In this document: in pieces, positions 40,930-51,184 of the stretch
Numbering within the stretch: position 1 is the first letter of the stretch
How the letters are laid out: every line of letters begins with the position of its first letter
Assembly (NCBI GenBank): GCA_963759115.1
Contig: CAVWXT010000006.1
Coordinates: 1,550,001 to 1,614,000, forward strand
Direction of reading: 5' to 3'
DNA from: CAVWXT01 sp963759115
GTDB taxonomy: Bacteria; Planctomycetota; Planctomycetia; Pirellulales; Thermoguttaceae
Length of the DNA: 64,000 bases
Program-made: the position numbers and the translations under genes
The notes under the pieces: generated by a model
Database searches by the model: none
What the model saw: the letters and a program-made list of their open reading frames with translations, nothing else
Told to the model about the DNA's origin: nothing

Positions 40930-41390
40930 GCCCTAGTGTGCGTATCGGAGCCCCGCCCCATGTTCGGGTCCCGAACACGGGGTTCGCCAGCCAGTCACGC
41001 TTCCGCCGAAGCGCAGACGTCTGCGCCCGGGCCGGAACCCGAAGCTGGCCCCGAGGCGAAGTCCGCCCGACAGTCGGGAACCGCTTCTTCCCACAATGGG
41101 AAGATCCGTCGGAGCCCAATTTCCGGTCGCGCCGCCGACAGGCTCGGGTACCGCTTCCGGCAGGAACGTCCCTTGCGGCTCCGCAGGAGCCAGTCGAGCC
41201 AGTAGTCGGGCACGTCGCCCCGTAGCAGGAACGCCGCCTTCGCCGACTCGTCGCCGTACTCCTCCAGCACCCGCCGGACGAACCTGGGGCTGGACGACGG
41301 CTGGCAAAGGAAGTGATATCGGGCGATAGCCGACAGCGCGCTGTCGGCGCTTGCAACCCTGCCCAGATCGTGCGAGAATCGCGTACGCGA
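40930..41390. repeat. mosaic of distinct short palindromes
   Basis: At least seven unrelated hairpins in 460 bases. They include CCCATGTTCGG/CCGAACACGGG near 40958, GCTTC/GAAGC, the perfect palindrome GCAGACGTCTGC, CCCGA/TCGGG, TCTTCCCA/TGGGAAGA near 41090, and the 20-bp perfect palindrome GCCGACAGCGCGCTGTCGGC near 41330. The first resembles the leading hairpin of the long repeat at 46081 and 60670. Minus-strand frames here (RFVRRVLEEYGDESAKAAFL and so on) might be a small protein, but the palindromes run through them. Confidence 0.6.
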
Positions 41391-41421
41391 CTGTCCCGGC
41401 ACCCCAGCAAGGAGAAATGTC

Positions 41422-42198
41422 ATGCGTCTGCCTCTTGTCGTTTCTGCCGCCATTTTGCTGGGCTGTAGTGCGATGTTTGCCGGCGAAGGAGAGGATCTGT
41501 CCGGCGACCGGATCGCCACCGACAACGGCGCCCTGCTCATCCACCCGGTATCCCATGCGACCCTCGTGATGCAGTGGAACGGCAAGACCGTCTACGTCGA
41601 TCCGGTGGGTGGCGTAAAGCCGTTTGCCGACCTGCCCAAGCCCGACCTCGTGCTGGTGACGCACATGCACGGCGACCACTTCGATCCGGCGACCCTTGAA
41701 GCGCTAGTTCCCGCCGAGCGGCGGACCATTGTCGTTGTCCCGAAAACGGTCGCCGAGAAGATTCCCGAGTCGCTACGAGCCAAGACCACGGTAAGGATCC
41801 TTACCAACGGGGAGAAGACTGAGGTCGAGGGGATCGCCGTCGAAGCCGTGCCTGCCTACAACACGAGCCCCGGCAAGGAGAAGTTCCGTCCGAAGGGGCG
41901 CGACAACGGGTACGTGGTGACGATGGGCGGCAAGCGGGTCTACGTCGCCGGCGACACCGAAGACACGCCCGAGATGCGGGCGATCAAGGACGTCGACGTA
42001 GCCTTCCTGCCGATGAACCTGCCGTACACGATGAGCGTCGAGAAAGCGGCGGAGGCGATCCGCCAGTTCCGACCCAGGATCGTCTACCCCTACCACTTCC
42101 GCAGCGGCGACGGCACGAAGGCGGACTTGGAGCAGCTCAGGAATCTGGTGGGCGACGACGTGGAAATCCGGGTTCGGGACTGGTATCCCGAACGGTAG
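41422..42198 (+). CDS. exported metallo-beta-lactamase-fold hydrolase (UlaG-like)
   Basis: 258 residues, intact; SD AAGGAG. A signal with lipobox-like LLGC (residues 12-15) suggests a lipoprotein. Zinc ligands: THMHGDHFDPATLE (HxHxDH), then VYVAGDTEDTPEM and a final His in YPYHFRSGDG. The order and short length match the UlaG/L-ascorbate-lactonase-like branch, whose planctomycete members are usually uncharacterised hydrolases. Not a beta-lactamase. The MFS gene follows after 97 bases on the same strand. Confidence 0.85.
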   Translation: MRLPLVVSAAILLGCSAMFAGEGEDLSGDRIATDNGALLIHPVSHATLVMQWNGKTVYVDPVGGVKPFADLPKPDLVLVTHMHGDHFDPATLEALVPAERRTIVVVPKTVAEKIPESLRAKTTVRILTNGEKTEVEGIAVEAVPAYNTSPGKEKFRPKGRDNGYVVTMGGKRVYVAGDTEDTPEMRAIKDVDVAFLPMNLPYTMSVEKAAEAIRQFRPRIVYPYHFRSGDGTKADLEQLRNLVGDDVEIRVRDWYPER

Positions 42199-42295
42199 TG
42201 GTCGGGACTGTCGCCGTCGTTCTCCACAGCCAGAAACGGTGAAGCCTGCAATCAGGATTCTGTTGGACACAAGCCCGTACGGTCCACCCAACGAC

Positions 42296-43609
42296 ATGAC
42301 GAAGGAACGCATCTTGCTTGGGGCCTTGAAACACCGCAACTTCCGCCTGTTCTTCTTCGGGCAGAGTATTTCCCTGATCGGCACCTGGATGCAACAGGTG
42401 GCCATGATCTGGCTCGTCTATCGGCTGAGCAACTCGGCGTTCCTGTTGGGGTTGGTCGGCTTTTGCAGCCAGATCCCCAGTTTCTTCCTGGCACCCGTGG
42501 CAGGCGTGTTCACCGACCGCTGGAACCTGCACCGGACGATTGTCGTGACCCAGAGCCTGGCCATGTGCCAAGCGATGATCCTAGCCGTGCTTTCCCTGAG
42601 CGGTACGGTCGCCGTCTGGCATGTCCTTGCCTTGAGCGTTTGCATGGGGCTCGTTACCGCCTTCGACATACCCGCCCGGCAAGCCTTTCTGATCCAGATG
42701 GTCGAGGGACGTGAGAGTCTGACCAACGCGATCGGCCTGAACTCGTCGATGTTCAACGGGGCACGACTTATTGGGCCAACGATTGCCGGTTTCCTGATCG
42801 CGGTGGTGGGGGAAGGCGTCTGCTTCCTGCTGAACGCGCTGAGTTATGTGGCCGTGCTGGCGGCCCTGCTGGCCATGCGGCTGCCACCGCGAGCACCAGC
42901 CAATCCCCCACAGCACGTCCTGCACGAATTGAGCGAAGGATTCCGCTATGCTTTTGGCTTTCTTCCAATCCGTGAGATCCTCATGATTCTGGCCCTGGTG
43001 AACTTGGCGGCCATGCCGTTGACGGTGCTCTTGCCTATCTTTGCCACGAACGTGCTCCAGGGCGGACCGGACACGCTTGGCCTGTTGACGGCGGCCATGG
43101 GGTTGGGAGCGTTGTTGGGAGCCCTGCGCCTGGCCTCTCGCAAGAGCGTGCTCGGTCTGGGGCGACAGATTGCTTGGGCTAGTGCGTTATTCGGCCTGAG
43201 CCTGATCGCGTTCTCGTTTTCCCATGTTCTGTGGCTTTCGATGTTGCTGCTGGTGGTCAGTGGTTTTTCCGTGATGATGGAAACGGCGGCCAGCAACACC
43301 ATCCTGCAAACCATCGTGGACGACGACAAACGCGGTCGGGTGATGAGCTTCTACGCGATGGCTTTCCTTGGCGTGGCTCCGTTGGGAAGCCTGTTGGCTG
43401 GCAGTCTGGCCAGTCGCCTTGGGGTGGCCCACGTCGTGCAACTCGCCGCAACCATGTGTATCATGGGTTCGTTGGTATTCGCCTGGCGTCTGCCTGCCCT
43501 GCGGAAGATCATCCGACCGATCTATCGGCGGATCGGAATTCTGCCAGATGTGACATCCGGGATTCTGTGCGAGGCGGAAGTGACGGTGTCCGAGGACGGA
43601 GGAAGATGA
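42296..43609 (+). CDS. MFS transporter, EntS/MFS_3-type exporter
   Basis: 437 residues, intact, with about twelve hydrophobic segments. It begins LKHRNFRLFFFGQSISLIGT WMQQ-like, the signature N-terminus of the EntS/DHA3 exporters. It also has AGVFTDRWNLHRTIVVTQSL (loop 2-3 DR motif) and FDIPARQAFLIQMVEGRESL, typical of that group. Family members export siderophores, macrolides and other small molecules. The substrate is not deducible. Start ATG 42296 chosen over the longer upstream frame because the conserved part begins there. Confidence 0.88.
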   Translation: MTKERILLGALKHRNFRLFFFGQSISLIGTWMQQVAMIWLVYRLSNSAFLLGLVGFCSQIPSFFLAPVAGVFTDRWNLHRTIVVTQSLAMCQAMILAVLSLSGTVAVWHVLALSVCMGLVTAFDIPARQAFLIQMVEGRESLTNAIGLNSSMFNGARLIGPTIAGFLIAVVGEGVCFLLNALSYVAVLAALLAMRLPPRAPANPPQHVLHELSEGFRYAFGFLPIREILMILALVNLAAMPLTVLLPIFATNVLQGGPDTLGLLTAAMGLGALLGALRLASRKSVLGLGRQIAWASALFGLSLIAFSFSHVLWLSMLLLVVSGFSVMMETAASNTILQTIVDDDKRGRVMSFYAMAFLGVAPLGSLLAGSLASRLGVAHVVQLAATMCIMGSLVFAWRLPALRKIIRPIYRRIGILPDVTSGILCEAEVTVSEDGGR

Positions 43610-43656
43610 GAAAGCAAGGCGGCTTGCAGATGGCCGCGGGAACGAGGAGCTGAAAC

Positions 43657-43848
43657 ATGAGCAGCAAAGCCTATTTCGTCGTCTCCGGCACCGTCTTTGG
43701 CTTGGTGGCGGTGGCACACCTTGTTCGGGTGGTCTACCAAGTGCGGATCCACGTCGGGGACTGGGCTTTCCCGATGTGGGCGTCGTGGGGCGGCTTCGTA
43801 GTGGCAGTCGCTTTATGCGTATGGGCGTTTCGGCTTCTGCGGCAATAG
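43657..43848 (+). CDS. small two-helix membrane protein
   Basis: 63 residues: SSKAYFVVSGTVFGLVAVAH, then LVRVVYQVRIHVGDWAFPMW and GGFVVAVALCVWAFRLLRQ. Two membrane helices with a conserved-looking amphipathic loop. SD ACGAGGAG upstream. It resembles small uncharacterised planctomycete membrane proteins. Adjacent to the MFS gene (47 bases). Confidence 0.65.
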   Translation: MSSKAYFVVSGTVFGLVAVAHLVRVVYQVRIHVGDWAFPMWASWGGFVVAVALCVWAFRLLRQ

Positions 43849-44084
43849 TCACTGCCGTCCAACCCGCAGAGCAAGTAGCAGAAGCCCTCCTTCGTCGTCC
43901 GCCTATCCGTTCCGTGGAAAATCCCCAACAGTTTCGGAGGGCAGCCGAAACCCTCCCACCCGTTCCGTGCTTAGCCGATTTTTTTGCTAAACGCCCTCTC
44001 CCGTCGAGGCTTTGTTCCTGCGGCATCGTCGGCTACATGACGAGCCCGACATGCCGCCGCTGCCTGCTTCCTGCATCTTCACTT

Positions 44085-44207
44085 CTTCTGGTCTTGGCGC
44101 GACAGGTTTTCCGGCTATGCCCAGATAGGAAAGATGCTGTCGGCACTTGTGGCGGTCGGAGGGCTCATGTACTTCCTTTATCGAGAGCTGATTTTCGGTT
44201 GGTAGAA
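44085..44207 (+). pseudogene. possible C-terminal fragment of a membrane protein
   Basis: One frame ends FSGYAQIGKMLSALVAVGGL MYFLYRELIFGW (split for length) and then TAG at 44205-44207. This is a convincing membrane-anchor tail, but no start or coherent upstream sequence is found. The rest of 43,849-44,244 has nothing I can support beyond a TTAGC/GCTAA dyad near 43972. Confidence 0.3.
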
Positions 44208-44244
44208 TTGGACATTCGGACGATGGTGGCAGGGAGCTCGGACA

Positions 44245-45741
44245 ATGCCCATCGTGAGCAAACGGGGACTACTCTGGTTCTTGGCGGTCGCAGTTGGCAT
44301 CGGGGTAGTGGCGGCCGTTGTCGTCGCCTTTGGTCGATACCCGAGGCGAGTGCTCCTGTCGGACGTTCAGCAGTCCAAGAAGATCGTCGTCGAATGGCAG
44401 GTGCCTGATGGAAATCACACGTCCCGCCCTATTGCTTTCGAGTTGGATGAGCACACTAGGGCACAATTCGTCCGGGGCTTGACCAAGAACCTTGGCGTGG
44501 ACTACTTCCGGGGGCAAGCTACCGTTACTCCCACGATCGGCATTTACCTTGTCGACAACAGGAACGAGTTCTTGGCGTATTACGGGATTCGATGTGCTCG
44601 CGGCGGCGGCAGGTGTCCCTCAATGGAGTCGCTGCGCGAAACGGCATCGAAGGGTCGCCCGCTCTCGGAGATCGAGGCTGACAACATCTTCAACGACGAC
44701 GCCCTTCGCTCAAAATGGCCCCAGATCATTCCGGGGAGTTTTGACTACGTCTTGCCTGTCACGCCATCGGCAACGAACCGATCATGGGAAGAGCTACGGC
44801 GTGTGCCGCCCCCAGACCCGAGATTGCGGCATACGCTCAAAGGGCATACCAAGCCTCTTCTCTCCGTGGCGTTCAGCCCTGACAGCAAGACGGTTGCGAC
44901 CGGAGGCTGGGACACGACGATCAGGCTATGGGACGTGGCCACCGGCAAGAACACCGCTACGTTCACAGGACACGCCAAGGAAGTCAGATCAGTCGCTTTC
45001 AGCCCGGACGGCAAGACCCTTGCTTCTGCGGGCGGCAACGACCTGACGATCAGGCTCTGGGAAGTAGCCACCGGAAAGAACTTCGCCACCCTCAGCGGGC
45101 ACGAGGCAATCGTCGCGTCGGTCGCGTACAGTCCGGACGGCAAGATCCTGGCTTCGGGAAGTTGGGATCGCACGATCAAGTTGTGGGACGCGGCGACTGG
45201 CAAGAACGTCACCACCTTAAACGGCCACCACGAATACGTGGACTGTCTAGTATTCTCGCCGGACGGCAAGACCTTGGCATCGGGAAGCGCAGATGCCGCA
45301 ATCAAGCTGTGGGCCATCACCACGGGCGAGAACACCGCCACATTGAACGGGCATTCGCGTCGTGTCAGTTCGGTGGCGTTTAGCCCGGACGGGACGGTAT
45401 TGGGTTCGGCAAGTCCGGACAGCACGGTGAGACTGTGGGATATGTCGAGCGGCAAGACGATCAGCACACTGAAGTCTCCATCGACTGTTGGCTCAGGCGG
45501 TGACGTGCTCGTTGCGTTCACTCCGGACGGCAAGACGCTGATTACGGGAGGGTTCTGTCGGAAGATCAAGCTGTGGGATGTCGCTACTGGCAAGGGCATC
45601 ACGATCTTCAGCGGTGACATCTGGAATGCCGGGTGCATGGCAGTCAGCCCGGATGGCAAGTCCCTTGCCTGCGGATCGGGCGACGAGGACGGCACAGCCA
45701 GGCTGTGGGACATGACCTGCGTTCAGGGAACGGTGAAGTGA
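44245..45741 (+). CDS. membrane-anchored WD40-repeat protein
   Basis: 498 residues, intact. One membrane helix at residues about 8-30 (LLWFLAVAVGIGVVAAVVVA), a unique 160-residue region (KKIVVEWQVPDGNHTSRPIA and onward), then about seven WD40 blades. The blades follow the bacterial pattern xGHxxxVxSVAFSPDGKTLAS with LWDVATGK ends, for example SVAFSPDSKTVATGGWDTTI. The blades should form a periplasmic or extracellular propeller for protein contacts. No kinase is fused, unlike many planctomycete WD40 proteins. The repeats are similar enough at DNA level to recombine. Confidence 0.88.
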   Translation: MPIVSKRGLLWFLAVAVGIGVVAAVVVAFGRYPRRVLLSDVQQSKKIVVEWQVPDGNHTSRPIAFELDEHTRAQFVRGLTKNLGVDYFRGQATVTPTIGIYLVDNRNEFLAYYGIRCARGGGRCPSMESLRETASKGRPLSEIEADNIFNDDALRSKWPQIIPGSFDYVLPVTPSATNRSWEELRRVPPPDPRLRHTLKGHTKPLLSVAFSPDSKTVATGGWDTTIRLWDVATGKNTATFTGHAKEVRSVAFSPDGKTLASAGGNDLTIRLWEVATGKNFATLSGHEAIVASVAYSPDGKILASGSWDRTIKLWDAATGKNVTTLNGHHEYVDCLVFSPDGKTLASGSADAAIKLWAITTGENTATLNGHSRRVSSVAFSPDGTVLGSASPDSTVRLWDMSSGKTISTLKSPSTVGSGGDVLVAFTPDGKTLITGGFCRKIKLWDVATGKGITIFSGDIWNAGCMAVSPDGKSLACGSGDEDGTARLWDMTCVQGTVK

Positions 45742-45963
45742 CGAGACGCACGGTCTTGCCAGTCCCACCGCGCCGCTTTGAGACTTTTCACGTGTGCCGC
45801 TTGTGACCGGAGTTGGAAATGCGCCTGGGCGACACGATGCGGCTGCGGACGGGCATGGGCGACGTGCTGCGGATACGACGAGTGTGTCCGGGGCTTCGGG
45901 GATGAGTGAGCCAGGGAAGACGCTGGTCGACAAGTATGCAGCAAAATCATTAGTAGGTTGATC

Positions 45964-46040
45964 AGTCCGATCGGACCACGATCGGACTATCCGGACCGGG
46001 TTGGTTGATCCGGACGGTCTATAAGACCGTCCGATCAACC
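45964..46040. repeat. two strong adjacent hairpins
   Basis: Hairpin one: perfect 10-bp arms AGTCCGATCG (45964-45973) and CGATCGGACT (45979-45988). Hairpin two: 17-bp arms 46003-46020 and 46024-46040 (GGTTGATC-C-GGACGGTCT) with one bulged C and a 3-base loop ATA. The two share GGTTGATC and TCCGATC modules. No T run follows, so they are not ordinary terminators. They may be a recombination or protein-binding site. Confidence 0.7.
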
Positions 46041-46080
46041 CAGCCGGACTACTTGGCTAAGAGAACAACAAAGAAACTCA

Positions 46081-46455
46081 GCCGCTTCGCCTCCATGGCC
46101 ATGTCACCCGCGTTCGGATCCCGAACACGGGCTCCCCGCCAGGAACGGGCAACTTCCCGTTGCGGGAAGTACCGTCAGGCATGACGGCTCGTGCCGAGAA
46201 GCTCCGTCTGCCGCCATGGCCACGAAACCCGTTGGCCACGTCCGTCCACCGGGAGCCCGATCGTAGGAACTCCGCTCCTCGACCCTCAATCGCTCCGAGC
46301 CCCGTCCAGGCGACCCGCCCCCTCATCGTCCCTCCGGCCCGGCGACGAAACCGACGCCTGCCCCCGACTTGCCGGCTCACGGCCGAGGCTTCGGACGACC
46401 CCGCCAGATGCGGCAAGCCGGCGTCGGGAACCTCATATTTGGGGCTTCCCGACTC
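46081..46455 (+). repeat. long dispersed repeat, copy A
   Basis: About 375 bases, roughly 90 percent identical by eye to 60670-61030 in direct orientation, with weaker similarity continuing to about 46545. It opens GCCGCTTCGCCTCCATGGCC and includes hairpins CCGAACACGGG, GCAACTTCCCGTTGC, CCGTCAGGCATGACGG and TGGCCACGAAACCCGTTGGC. No gene is supported in 45,742-46,724. Confidence 0.85.
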
Positions 46456-46724
46456 GATGTCCGAGTTGTCTTCCTGCTGGGAAACCAGGCAAAACGGCGA
46501 GCAGTTGGTCGGGTTTCCGCGAAACGAACCTTTGATGCAGCAAGCGGAGATCGCTCAGGAATTCTTGCCTTTTCCAATACCAGTGTTGAGCCGGAAAGTT
46601 CCATGCCTCCACCAAGTACCGCGAACACTCGTGTGCCAATCGAGATGGCGGCGCCACAACCTGTTGCGGTGCGAGCGAGGGCAGGCTGACTCGGGCGCTA
46701 CAATGTTCTGAAAGGACGGCCGAT

Positions 46725-49700
46725 TCAACGATCGTCCGAATCGCCCCGAATATGGCGACCGCCGCCAGACAGGCGCAGCACTCGCTTGGGGCCCTCGCCC
46801 ATCGTCGAAAGGCTTGCCACGTCCTGATAATAGCCGGGGACAAGTTTGGGATAGTCGGCGTCCAGGTCCACTGTGAACAGCGAGGTCGCTTCCATCGGCT
46901 CCAACTGAGCGGGGAGTCGTTCGATCTTCAATCGGGCCGCAGGCTTGCGGGGAATCTCCCGCCATTGCCGATCCTCGCCAAGCGCGTTGGGCGACGCATC
47001 AGAGGAGGGCTCGCCGTCGCCCTCGAAACGATACAGGCGAAAATCCAAGATCGTGGAGCCCGAAGGGGCCGGGCGGGGATCATCCGCCGTATGAAAGCGG
47101 GGAAGAGGTTGTGGCACGCCGGAACGATTCACCAAGTCTACCCCAAGCACCCAAGACTTCAGATTCACGTTGAAGGCGTCATCCCAGCGATAGCCGCGGA
47201 CATCGAATTCGATCTCTTCGGCGGGAGCTTTAGTCATGCGGCCGGCGCCGGCGAAGCCGTAGTAGCGATGCCACTTCCCGGCGACCTGCACTTCCTCGGC
47301 CTGCCATATCAAGCCGTCCTGGTGGTAGTTGACGTGGGGTACCTCAGTCCTCTTGTCCGAATCATAGACGTATCCCAAGTAAGGCTCGTCCCGAAACGTG
47401 ACCCATCGCGCCTCGGCGGGCCGTTTGAACAAGTTGCAGCACCGCGCTGCGCCTTGTCCTTCCAGCGAAAAAATGGCCTGCCCGTTGCGCACGTCTTCCA
47501 AAGTTGCCGGGTGATCGAGCGTCGGAAAGGCGAATTGCACTGCCCAGTATGTCCTCGGACCGCTCAACCTCGTCAGGAGGTGGCCATATTGCTGGAGAAG
47601 CCGGCTGCACTGGGCAACTGAGGAATCACGTCGGTCTTTCGGCCAGAATAGTTCACAGCGAGGCAAGCCCAGAATCTCACGTAGTTCCCACGCACAAATG
47701 TCGCACGAACGAAATTCCACCTTGGCTCCCGGCGCCGGACAAAGCGGATCGCTCTCGAAGGTTGCGGTGGTATGCCCAACGACCCCAACATGGATCTGTT
47801 TGTGTGCGTCGATATTGGCTGTCCCGGCGATCCGATCGTCGGCCAGGGCGCGTAGTATCAGCTTGCGAAATGCCGGCAACATCATCAGATTGTTCCGGCT
47901 CAAGAATGGATTGGAATATGTCAGTGGGAGGCGCATGTTCCACGGTGAAGCGGGATCGTTGAACATCCATTCGGCTCCGGAGATGACTTCAGGGGCATCG
48001 CAGTACTTCAGCAGCGGCTCGAAAGCATCTTCGCCAGCGGCGGGCTTCTCTAACTCGTGGAATAGCTGCAGGTAGTCTTTCAACGCGGAGGGATCCTTCA
48101 GCTTGGCCCGGGCGAGCGCAAGTTTGACGAGCCCGGAAGGAATCCAGTGGATGCGGCGGACCTTTTGGGGACTTTCGTCGAGGAGCACCTCGTGCCAGCG
48201 GGCCGCCACTTGTCGCAAGATCGGCAAGGCCGCCTCGGGGTCCCACTTGGCCAACGCGAGGGCCATCTGGGCAGCCTGGTCCATCAATCGCTGTTCGGTG
48301 AGGCTCCGGGCCCGTTTGATCAGCAGTTCGCTTATGCTCGGGTCGCGCTTCGTTCGCATGGCTTCTCGCCGGGCCGCCGACTCCTTGGTATCGCGTACAT
48401 GCGGGCCCGAATAGCCGATTGTCATTTTCACGGCCTCGACCCAGCGATCCGGCGATTGCGAGTCGTCGCGGAGGATTTCATACCAGCCATCCGCCGGAGA
48501 CATGTTCCGGATCTTGTGCCAGTGGGCGCGGATCCGCTCGGCAAGCGCCTTGCGCTCGTCGCGGGTCAGCTCGTGAAGAAAATACGCCTCAAAGCCGGTT
48601 TCCAAGAGGCAACACACGACGCTGTACGCAAGTTGATCGACCCCCTCCAGCTTGAAACCGGGGCCCGGATTCTCGAATCTCCCGCCCCGCGACAGCCGCG
48701 TGTCGTTCTCCAAGCAGTTCAGCAGCGGCTCAATCGCCTCGTCGCGATAAGGGCGAAGCAACTTAGCCAGCCATTCGACAGGCTCGCTGGTCTCCTCAAA
48801 CCACTGAATCACAATCACAATTCGCTGGCCATGATCCAGCGGTCGTCCCAGTTTTCGCTCCGCCTCTTCCCAATAGTCCTTCGTCTTCCCTCTCGGGGAA
48901 GACCCTAGTTCATCGAGGTGCAACGGCGGCTGGTTTCCCCGGCTGCGCTCCGCCGCGCGGCGCTCCTGGTCGGCGAGGAGTACACGAATGGGTTTCAACG
49001 CTTCCAGGTAAAGCGGGATTTCGTCCGCGGGGCGGTCCTCGGAGGACTTAGGCGGGGGCATGTCGACTCCGTGGCTTCGGCTTCCACCGCTTCCCAAATC
49101 GGAATCAGGGCCCGGGCCGCCCATAGCGCCAGCCGGTCGTCGCCTTGCTGGTCGGCGCAAATCGCACGGGTAAACAGCGACGAGGTCCACTCCCGGGCCA
49201 GGAGCAGGTACGGATCGTGGAGATCATCCTGTCCCCCGTTCAGCAGGTCAAAGTACTTCTCGGCCAACTCCGATTCTCCCAGCCGCAGGAGCAGGCAAAG
49301 GCGTATCAGACATCCGTCGCCCTCCTTACCGGTCCACTGCTTCCAATCCTCAGTCGTCTGGGGGACGTCGGCCCGTAGATCTGCCGGTCGCCCGACCGTC
49401 AACACGGGATAGATGAGCCCGTTCCAGCGCATGGCGAACCGCTGCGGCCGCGCCGCGTCGGCCGGAAGCACCCAGCCGTGCGACTTTGCAACGCCTCGTT
49501 CATCCGCATCCCGTTCACCTACGCCTTTGAAGGTCTCGATCTCGCGGAACTCGCAGCCGCGCGGGTCGGCCAGCCCCTGGGCAAAGAGGGTCCGGGTCGC
49601 AGCGATCAGGCGGCTGGAGAGCCGTGTCTTCGGTGGCGTCCAGGCGGCTGACTGTTGTGGCGGAGCGGGGAGCGAGTCGCCCTGGAATCGCAGCGCCGCG

Positions 49701-49769
49701 CGCTCGCCCGCGCAGGCCGCCGGCGCCGCAGGCCACCGCGCAAATCAAAACTGTCAGAAACCGGAGCAT
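46725..49769 (-). CDS. giant secreted protein, paralogue 1, frameshifted
   Basis: About 1,010 residues after repair. Start ATG 49769 with a signal peptide (MLRFLTVLICAVACGAGGLR). Landmarks are MRWNGLIYPVLTVGRPADLR, ALWAARALIPIWEAVEAEA, LLADQERRAAERSRGNQPPL, AIEPLLNCLENDTRLSRGGR, LPAFRKLILRALADDRIAGT, LDHPATLEDVRNGQAIFSLE and YHQDGLIWQAEEVQVAGKWH. It is strongly similar in order and sequence to the gene at 51.2-54.6 kb. Frames break near 49660, 49500 and 49090. Part of the middle looks like alpha-helical solenoid and the C-terminal part beta-rich. No known domain recognised. The paralogue pairing strongly supports that both are real genes. Confidence 0.7.
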
Positions 49770-49836
49770 GGCGTCTCTTCTACGGTAATTCCGAGTTGTT
49801 CTTCGATGGGTCACCACTTGGGCGGCTTTAGTCGCT

Positions 49837-51183
49837 GTTCAAAAATAAGTTAGCCGTTTGTATAATCTGCGTATTCCGCTTCCATGGATGGAGAGACGGT
49901 CATGGCAGACAAGGATTGCAGGCGCATTCGCCGGTGTCGCTGCCGAGGATGTCGCTCGCGTAGCGATGCGGATTTGGTTGCGTACCATCGGGCCATCAAT
50001 CGAGTGATGGCCGAGTTGGACGAACGGAGTCGGCGGTTGTTCGCCGGGATCGTGGCCCGGCAACGCGGACACGGGGGCGTCCAGTTGGTGGCGGAAATCA
50101 CCGGCCTGAGCCGTATGACAATCCGCCGGGGATTGCGCGAAAGCGAACGCGGACAGGTGGCGTCTTCAGAGCGAGTACGGCGTCCCGGCGGCGGACGAAA
50201 ACGAGTCGAAAAAAAACGCCACGTGTGCGGGAGTTGTTGAAGGGGCTGTTGCGGGATGCGACGGCTGGCGATCCGATGGGTGGTCTGCGGTGGACGCACA
50301 AGACCACCCGCAACCTGGCCGCTGCATTGACGCGACGTGGCGTACCGGTCGGGCACGTGACGGTGGCTTGGTTGCTGCGAGCACAGAAGGAACTCGTTGC
50401 GATCGAACCGCAAGCGGTTGGGTGGGAAGAGAGATCCCTATCGGGATCAGCAATTCCGCCTGTTGGGACGTCGGCGACGGCGATTCCAACGGCAAGGGTG
50501 GCCGGTAATCAGTGTGGATACGAAGAAAAAGGAGTTGGTGGGCAACTTCAAAAATAACGGACGCAGTTGGCGGTGTGAGGACCGCGACGTGCTGGACCAC
50601 GACTTTCCCACACTGGCCCGCGGCCGCGCCTATCCCTACGGCATCTATGACGAGAATCGCAATGAGGGCTATGTCGTGATCGGCACAACTCATCAGACAG
50701 CGACCTTTGCCGTGCGTGCCATTCGCTCGTGGTGGCTGAAGGTTGGGCGGCGTCGGTACTCGGGTGTGTCTCGGTTGGCCATCGAAGCCGACAGCGGAGG
50801 TGCCAACGGCAACCGTTGTTGGGCTTGGAAGGTGGGCCTGCAAGAATTGGCTGACGAATTCAGATTGACGATCACGGTCGGGCATTATCCCGCAGGAGCC
50901 TCCAAGTGGAACCCGATCGAGCACCGCATGTTCAACCTCATCAGTGCCAATTGGGCCGGCGAGCCACTGACCAGTTACGAAGTCATGCTGAAGAACATCC
51001 GCACGACACGGTCGAGCACGGGCTTTCGCTGCCGCGCATCGTTGGACACCAAGCTCTACCCGACCAAAGTCAAGGTGTCCGACGAAGCGAAGGCAACCGT
51101 GCGGCTGTTGCGACATACCGTCCTACCCAAATGGAACTACACCATCTGTCCACGAAAACGAAACGGCTAAGTTATTTTTGAAC
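49837..51183 (+). mobile_element. ISAzo13-family insertion sequence, about 1.35 kb
   Basis: Terminal inverted repeats GTTCAAAAATAA(G/C)TTAGC extend about 23 bases at both ends (49837 and 51183). A possible AGTC duplication lies at 49829-49832 and 51185-51188, but it requires slightly unequal ends. The element lies between the two giant secreted paralogues, at the 3' end of the second. Confidence 0.8.
49884..51170 (+). CDS. ISAzo13-family transposase, frameshifted
   Basis: An N-terminal HTH (GVQLVAEITGLSRMTIRRGL) is followed by LRWTHKTTRNLAAALTRRGV and then the core. The core has WPVISVDTKKKELVGNFKNN (first Asp), YGIYDENRNEGYVVIGTTHQ, RLAIEADSGGANGNRCWAWK (second acidic region) and GHYPAGASKWNPIEHRMFN with the final Glu in IEHR. 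These are unmistakable ISAzo13 motifs. Frames change near 50210, and again between 50390 and 50500. With a correct frame the length is about 425 residues, as expected. Confidence 0.88.
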
Positions 51184-51184
51184 A

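Noticed and set aside
40995..41585. Minus-strand frame with RFVRRVLEEYGDESAKAAFL as a gene
   Set aside because: Part looks protein-like, but it runs antisense into the MBL gene start and through the palindrome mosaic without an SD. At most it is a decayed fragment.
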